Origin: Schistosoma haematobium
Lineage: Eukaryota > Platyhelminthes > Trematoda > Strigeidida > Schistosomatidae
DNA: 64,000 nucleotides
Direction of reading: 5' to 3'
Assembly: GCF_000699445.3 (NCBI RefSeq)
Contig: NC_067197.1
Location: 21,993,809-22,057,808 of the forward strand
The position numbers were made by a program, and so were the translations under genes. This document shows, piece after piece, positions 60,263 through 64,000 of the stretch (position 1 is the first letter of the stretch; each line of letters starts with the position of its first letter). The notes under the pieces are model-generated. The model ran no database searches. It saw only the letters and a program-made list of their open reading frames with translations, and was not told the DNA's origin.

Positions 60263-60385
60263 GTTGAAATCATGAGTCAATTGAAGCTAGACCACCATTG
60301 AAAACCTGGAAGCACTGGACGGCCGTTTCGTCCTAGTATGGGACTCCTCAACAGTGCGCATCCAAGACCCCGCACCCCGCTAGAT
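60263..60385 (-). mobile_element. Family B ribozyme SINE, 3' half (copy B10)
   Basis: Minus-strand copy, cleanest 3' half in the window: in element sense GGATGCGCACTG, the ribozyme, CCAGTGCTTCCAGGTTTTC, then TCTAGCTTCAATTGACTCAT. The tRNA-like half is absent. It lies 230 bp after the exon candidate, so if that is real it is intronic and antisense. Confidence 0.82.
60312..60357 (-). ncRNA. Hammerhead ribozyme, family B type (in B10)
   Basis: Stem I is perfect (GCACUG with CAGUGC), stem II perfect (GUCC/GGAC with loop CAUACUA), GAAA intact, stem III the loop-less CGG/CCG, and cleavage site GUC. The single departure is the first core base, C3, which is U (TTGAGGA; plus-strand base 60351). C3 pairs with G8 in the active fold, so U could still form a wobble pair; activity is uncertain. 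Confidence 0.7.
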
Positions 60386-60844
60386 CCTTGTTAACTAATC
60401 GTATTTCAAAGTATATTCAGTCTTTTTTAATTATTAATATTAGTTAAGTTATACAAATGAAATAGTTTGATAGGCGAAATATGTAAATATACAATTGTTA
60501 CCATCATGTATTACGTAATTCTAAATTTGTGACTTCTGAAAACAGATTGCCTTGTACAAACAAATGCATGCACTTTGAGGAATATATCTAGATAAGTCCG
60601 GAAGAAAGGATAAAAATTTGAACAAAATGAAGTAATATATTTTAGTTTAAATCCGCGATCATCAACACAACACAGGAGTATTAATATCGACTTATTGAAT
60701 ACTAAGGTTTCATCTCATCAATTTTACGATAAGATTTTCCGCCATAGCAAATATTTTGATTGCGTTATTGACATATTCTGTTCAATTAAACTCTTCTAAG
60801 TTTGGTTTACAAGTTATAAAAGACGTGCATAGTTCAGTTTATAT

Positions 60845-61690
60845 TTCTAGAAAAGTCTTCTTGACAGTATATCTCTATCCGTCTTAACTAGCTGTCAGTC
60901 AGTAACCACGTAGAACTTCGTACGTACGTACATCAGTTTGAATTGCCATACCACATTAACACTGAGATACAGTTGTCGATTCAAATCGCGTGGTTTCAGC
61001 AGACAAGTAATAACGTTCCGTCTGCCTTTGTGGTGCGAGGTGATAAACGGAAGCGAGAAGAGCTAGTCATGGAGATAAGAGAGGTGTTAGGAGGTGTAAA
61101 AAGGATTTGAATGTGACCAACTTGGTCTCGTGTGCTGTTACAGGTATGAGGGCCGATATCACTTCCCGGCTGCCCACGCCGTGGAAGAGTATTTCTTGAG
61201 GAACCTGAAAAGGAAGTCAGATTAGTGTTGGTCTTCACGACTTGGGAGCGTGACTGCAGAGCCCAAAGGACAACTGCTTGAGGCCGGTCGCGCACGTCCT
61301 TTTTGTGGGATATTTTTAACGTGTTAGCCCCATTCTTCAACATTCCCTGCCACTGGAGACGCAAATCCGTGAGGTAAGGTGAGGCGTGACATTTTTAGGG
61401 TCGACCTTTTCTAACACCTTCCTTCCTTGTGAGAAGGCAGAACTGCTGCAGATGCTGGTTGTCAGAAGGAAACACCTTACTGCTGTCACACTCCTCTACA
61501 GTCAGCAGTACGACTTCACCCTCAGACCTTGAGTTGCTGCTTTTAGTCTTACCGTTCTCCAATCGACCTGCCTGGCATGGTAAAACCTACGGGAACATAT
61601 GTTCCAGCCAATATAGCTCGGTTGGGTCATCACTATAAGCAAGCCCGACCAACAGATCAAGGTAGCAGCTACGTACAGGTAACTAGCTGT
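60845..61690. repeat. GC-richer dispersed repeat, unassigned
   Basis: About 850 bp with markedly higher GC than its surroundings. It begins near GCTGTCAGTCAGTAACCACG and ends near CAAGGTAGCAGCTACGTACAGG. Landmarks: TTCGTACGTACGTACATCAG and CATATGTTCCAGCCAATATAG. Open frames on both strands (60996-61364 minus, 61429-61638 plus) have no domain motifs. It looks like the untranslated part of a retroelement, but I cannot name it. An unusual host gene segment is not excluded. Confidence 0.5.
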
Positions 61691-61800
61691 AATTTAATTT
61701 AATTATCCCAGAAATAAGAAATCTCAAAGACGAATTTATTCCGAGTTATTCATTTTCGCAGGCCTCAAGAACTTTAATTACACGTTATTGCTTGTGAATT

Positions 61801-61802
<2 letters not shown>

Positions 61803-61857
<55 letters not shown>

Positions 61858-61858
61858 C
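61803..61858. repeat. AT microsatellite
   Basis: An AT run of about 56 bp with two AC interruptions, directly before the fold-back SINE. Confidence 0.95.
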
Positions 61859-61867
61859 ATTTTTTAA

Positions 61868-62077
61868 CAGTCGAATTCATGAGTAGACTTAAGCTAAACC
61901 ACCATTAAAAATCTGGAATTAATGGATGGCCATTTCATCTGAGTATGGGACTCTTCAGCAGTGCGCATCCTTGATTCCACAGGTAACGACTCGGATGCGG
62001 GAATTAAGGCAAAACCGCCGTTCAGTGCTTTCAGATTTTTAATGATGGACTAGCTTAGATTGACTCATGAATTCAAC
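61868..62077. mobile_element. Family B ribozyme SINE, fold-back form (copy B11)
   Basis: The arms of about 48 bp (61868-61917 and 62030-62077) are reverse complements: GAATTCATGAGTAGACTTAA on the left, AGATTGACTCATGAATTC on the right. The left half (minus strand) holds a complete ribozyme region; the right half (plus strand) is the 3' tail with the ribozyme core deleted between GGATGCGG and AAAACCGCCG. The centre is GATTCCACAGGTAACGACTC. Confidence 0.78.
61917..61970 (-). ncRNA. Hammerhead ribozyme, family B type (in B11)
   Basis: Core complete: CTGAAGA (plus coordinates 61952-61958), GAAA (61933-61936), stem III UGG/CCA, cleavage site AUC. Stem II is GUCC against AGAU (two to three pairs), and stem I keeps only three pairs because the 3' side has drifted (CATTAAT in place of CAGTGC). 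Confidence 0.5.
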
Positions 62078-62930
62078 TTACAAAAAATCTTTTTATTTGA
62101 ATAAAGTAAGTCAGAAGGTGAACTTATAGAATTTTTAATAAATTTACTTCACTTCCAATTAAAAAATAATTGACAATTTGTATAAACAAATCAATTACTT
62201 TGACCACATGTTTAAAAATCAATGAACAGCTGTTAATTGGGAACTAAGTGTTCTATAATGAGGAAATAAATAGTATAAACATTCAAGTGTTTTTTATCTG
62301 ATTGAGTACTCTTTTTATGTTGTTTAACGAATTACTTGTTGCTAATGAACTAAGTTGAGTCTTTTCGGTGAAGTTTTGTTCTCCACCATCTCATAAGTTG
62401 AGTCTTTTATTAATTAAACCAAAGATAAAAACAAATTTAAACTAATAGTTTTTTATAACTGATTAGAAATTATATAGAATTATGAGGTATTTAAGGATGG
62501 AACTTATTTCAAATACAGAAATACTTATACAAAGGAAAAACATATAGATTAAAGGTAATATATACTCGTATAAATAATAAAATGTACTTAAATAATGATA
62601 ATTAATTATCGAAAACTTGCAATATAAAGGTTCACTATTTAAAAGAAATAATAACATTTTTTGAGTAATATAATACCATGAAATGAATACATAAATGATC
62701 TTATTTTAGTGACTAATTGTTCTTGAAATATTCTACATTCCTATGTTGTTACCTATGAATGTGATTTTCATTTAAATGTTCTATTAGAGTACTGTGAAGT
62801 TAAAGAATGTATGTGATTTCACTCTATTTTTTTCTCGTGTATCTTGGTAATAAACTTTAGATTTTATTGAAAATTACATAACATCTAAATTCAATTGGCT
62901 TTGTTTTACTTGTATCTTCCCATTGTTATT
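62078..62930. other. AT-rich stretch, nothing recognised
   Basis: No gene or repeat supported. Confidence 0.45.
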
Positions 62931-62934
62931 TAGG

Positions 62935-63205
62935 ATTGCTATTGATCAGTTTCATGTGTAATAAAACAAGTAAAACATCTCAGACAACACCAAGTGAATT
63001 TAAGCTTCACCCCATTGTACAAGGAGGTGGTTATCAGGACTCAGTAGCTAAGTCGATAACGCAATGGCGTTTGATGCGAACGGTACTGGGTTCGAGTCCT
63101 GGAATGAACATCAACTCTGTGATGCAGGTACATCCGGCTGACGAGCCCTAAATAGGACGAAACGCGCGTTCTGCATTTCATTGCTAGCCACTATGCACCT
63201 TTACA
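62935..63205 (+). mobile_element. Sm-alpha-like SINE, near full length (copy A12)
   Basis: The best-kept family A copy: linker end (ACACCAAGTGAATTTAAGC), TTCACCCCATTGTACAAGG, tRNA-like part with CAGGACTCAGTAGCTAAGTC and a perfect pol III B box GGTTCGAGTCC, GAACATCAACTCTG, the ribozyme, and the end block CATTGCTAGCCACTATGC. Like Sm-alpha elements, it could be transcribed by RNA polymerase III from its internal promoter. Confidence 0.88.
63130..63176 (+). ncRNA. Hammerhead ribozyme, Sm-alpha type (in A12)
   Basis: CTGACGA (63138-63144) and GAAA (63159-63162) are both intact. Stem II is GCCC/GGAC with one A-C mismatch, stem III the loop-less CGC/GCG, stem I AUCCGG with CUGCAU (one mismatch, one wobble). 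The cleavage triplet reads GUU instead of the usual GUC, which is tolerated but slower in hammerheads. Together with 32992-33042 it is the most plausible active copy here. Confidence 0.65.
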
Positions 63206-63249
63206 CATCTGTTTTAGAATAATTTTTCTTGAAAAAGAATATGCCATTT

Positions 63250-63536
63250 TGTAGTGAATTAACACTCGACTGAGTAAAATGCACAGTCACATAATGGTTT
63301 AGTAAAATGTGAAAATCACACATCAAATACATCATTTGCATATCATCTTTGAATTGTCTTTTGCAAGTTACATTGTTTTTGTTTTTTTCATAACTGTTGT
63401 CATCTTGACCGTTTTCAGTGTCCTTCTCTCTCTCCATTTCATTTCAATCTTCTGAAACATTCTGCTCGTAGACAATCCACTTCCAACTAGTGTTACATAC
63501 AACTTATATCTGCAAACATAAATAGCATATACTACA
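63250..63536 (+). mobile_element. Solo LTR, TGTAGTG family, copy 6
   Basis: 287 bp from TGTAGTGAATTAACACTCG to CATATACTACA, flanked by a perfect 4-bp duplication ATTT (63246-63249 and 63537-63540). It shares CATTTGCA and CATTCTGCTCG blocks with the other copies. Confidence 0.78.
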
Positions 63537-63540
63537 ATTT

Positions 63541-64000
63541 ATCTATGTATTGCTTCTACACTATTACTCGTGTAATTAACCTCATGATTATAATTATTAC
63601 ATATACATGAGTAACCTTTTGAGATAAATTCACAGAACAACTATAGTTCAATTGATACCACAACTATTTTTTCCTGCTTTATAAATAAACTTTACATTTG
63701 ATCATATTCGATATCATTAATTAAAATGAATTACAGAAACGAGGTAATTCATAAACATCAGTCTATTATCCCTATCTTTCAATGTAACACTTACTGTGTT
63801 TAAAAGGAAAACTGAACATACATTGATAATATCAGAATTGACATTTAAAATTATGAAATTATTATACTTTGAATAATTGAGGAAACAAACAGTAAAACTA
63901 AAGGCATGAGTTAAATTTAACTTTTTTGTATGTAAAACGAAGACGATCTATGTGGTTCATTAATGAAGATTGCAGATAATATGTATGGTTTATGTTTAAT
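63541..64000. other. AT-rich stretch, nothing recognised
   Basis: No gene or repeat recognised up to the window end. Confidence 0.45.

Noticed and set aside
61429..61638. 69-codon Ser/Leu-rich frame, plus strand
   Set aside because: Composition follows the GC-richer repeat; opposite-strand frames are equally open and no domain is seen.
1..64000. CRISPR array or bacterial operon
   Set aside because: No regularly spaced short repeats and no dense coding; everything points to animal nuclear DNA.

Overview
The window reads as nuclear DNA of a trematode, most likely a blood fluke (Schistosoma) or close relative. It is strongly AT-rich, has almost no long open frames, and is full of repeats typical of that lineage: SINE-like elements carrying hammerhead ribozymes of the Sm-alpha type, a CsRn1-clade Ty3/gypsy element with the CWYH...C...C Gag motif, an RTE-clade (SR2-like) non-LTR element, Penelope-like fragments, and a Mutator-like fragment with a 38-nt intron, close to the micro-introns known from schistosomes. 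The species assignment is inference.

Layout. 1-2000: Penelope-like debris, including a 115-bp-arm palindrome, a second inverted repeat and a GIY-YIG endonuclease remnant. 3117-7580: the only near-intact element, an LTR retrotransposon with about 2% LTR divergence and one long gag-protease-RT-RNase H frame whose integrase core has been removed in frame. 7618-8848: two abutting palindromes built around ribozyme SINEs. 8850-47900: AT-rich DNA with dispersed SINEs, solo LTRs from at least three LTR families and a Mutator-like fragment at 18848-19479 with a histone-type 3' stem-loop about 210 bp downstream. 47928-50740: a decayed RTE element on the minus strand. 50740-64000: more SINEs and solo LTRs, a GC-richer repeat (60845-61690), and two splice-flanked host-exon candidates (51125-51251 and 59698-60030), with a third, weaker one at 37060-37142.

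Host genes: none can be named. The three exon candidates suggest that parts of the window are introns of widely spaced plus-strand genes.

Main point of interest: three unrelated ribozyme-bearing repeat classes occur here: Sm-alpha-like SINEs (family A), a second tRNA-derived ribozyme SINE (family B), and Penelope-like tails. Copies repeatedly sit as inverted pairs, minus-strand copy on the left and plus-strand copy on the right, so that the ribozyme/3' ends point outward. Most ribozyme copies carry at least one core or stem II mutation; the best-kept cores are at 32992-33042, 60312-60357, 61917-61970 and 63130-63176.
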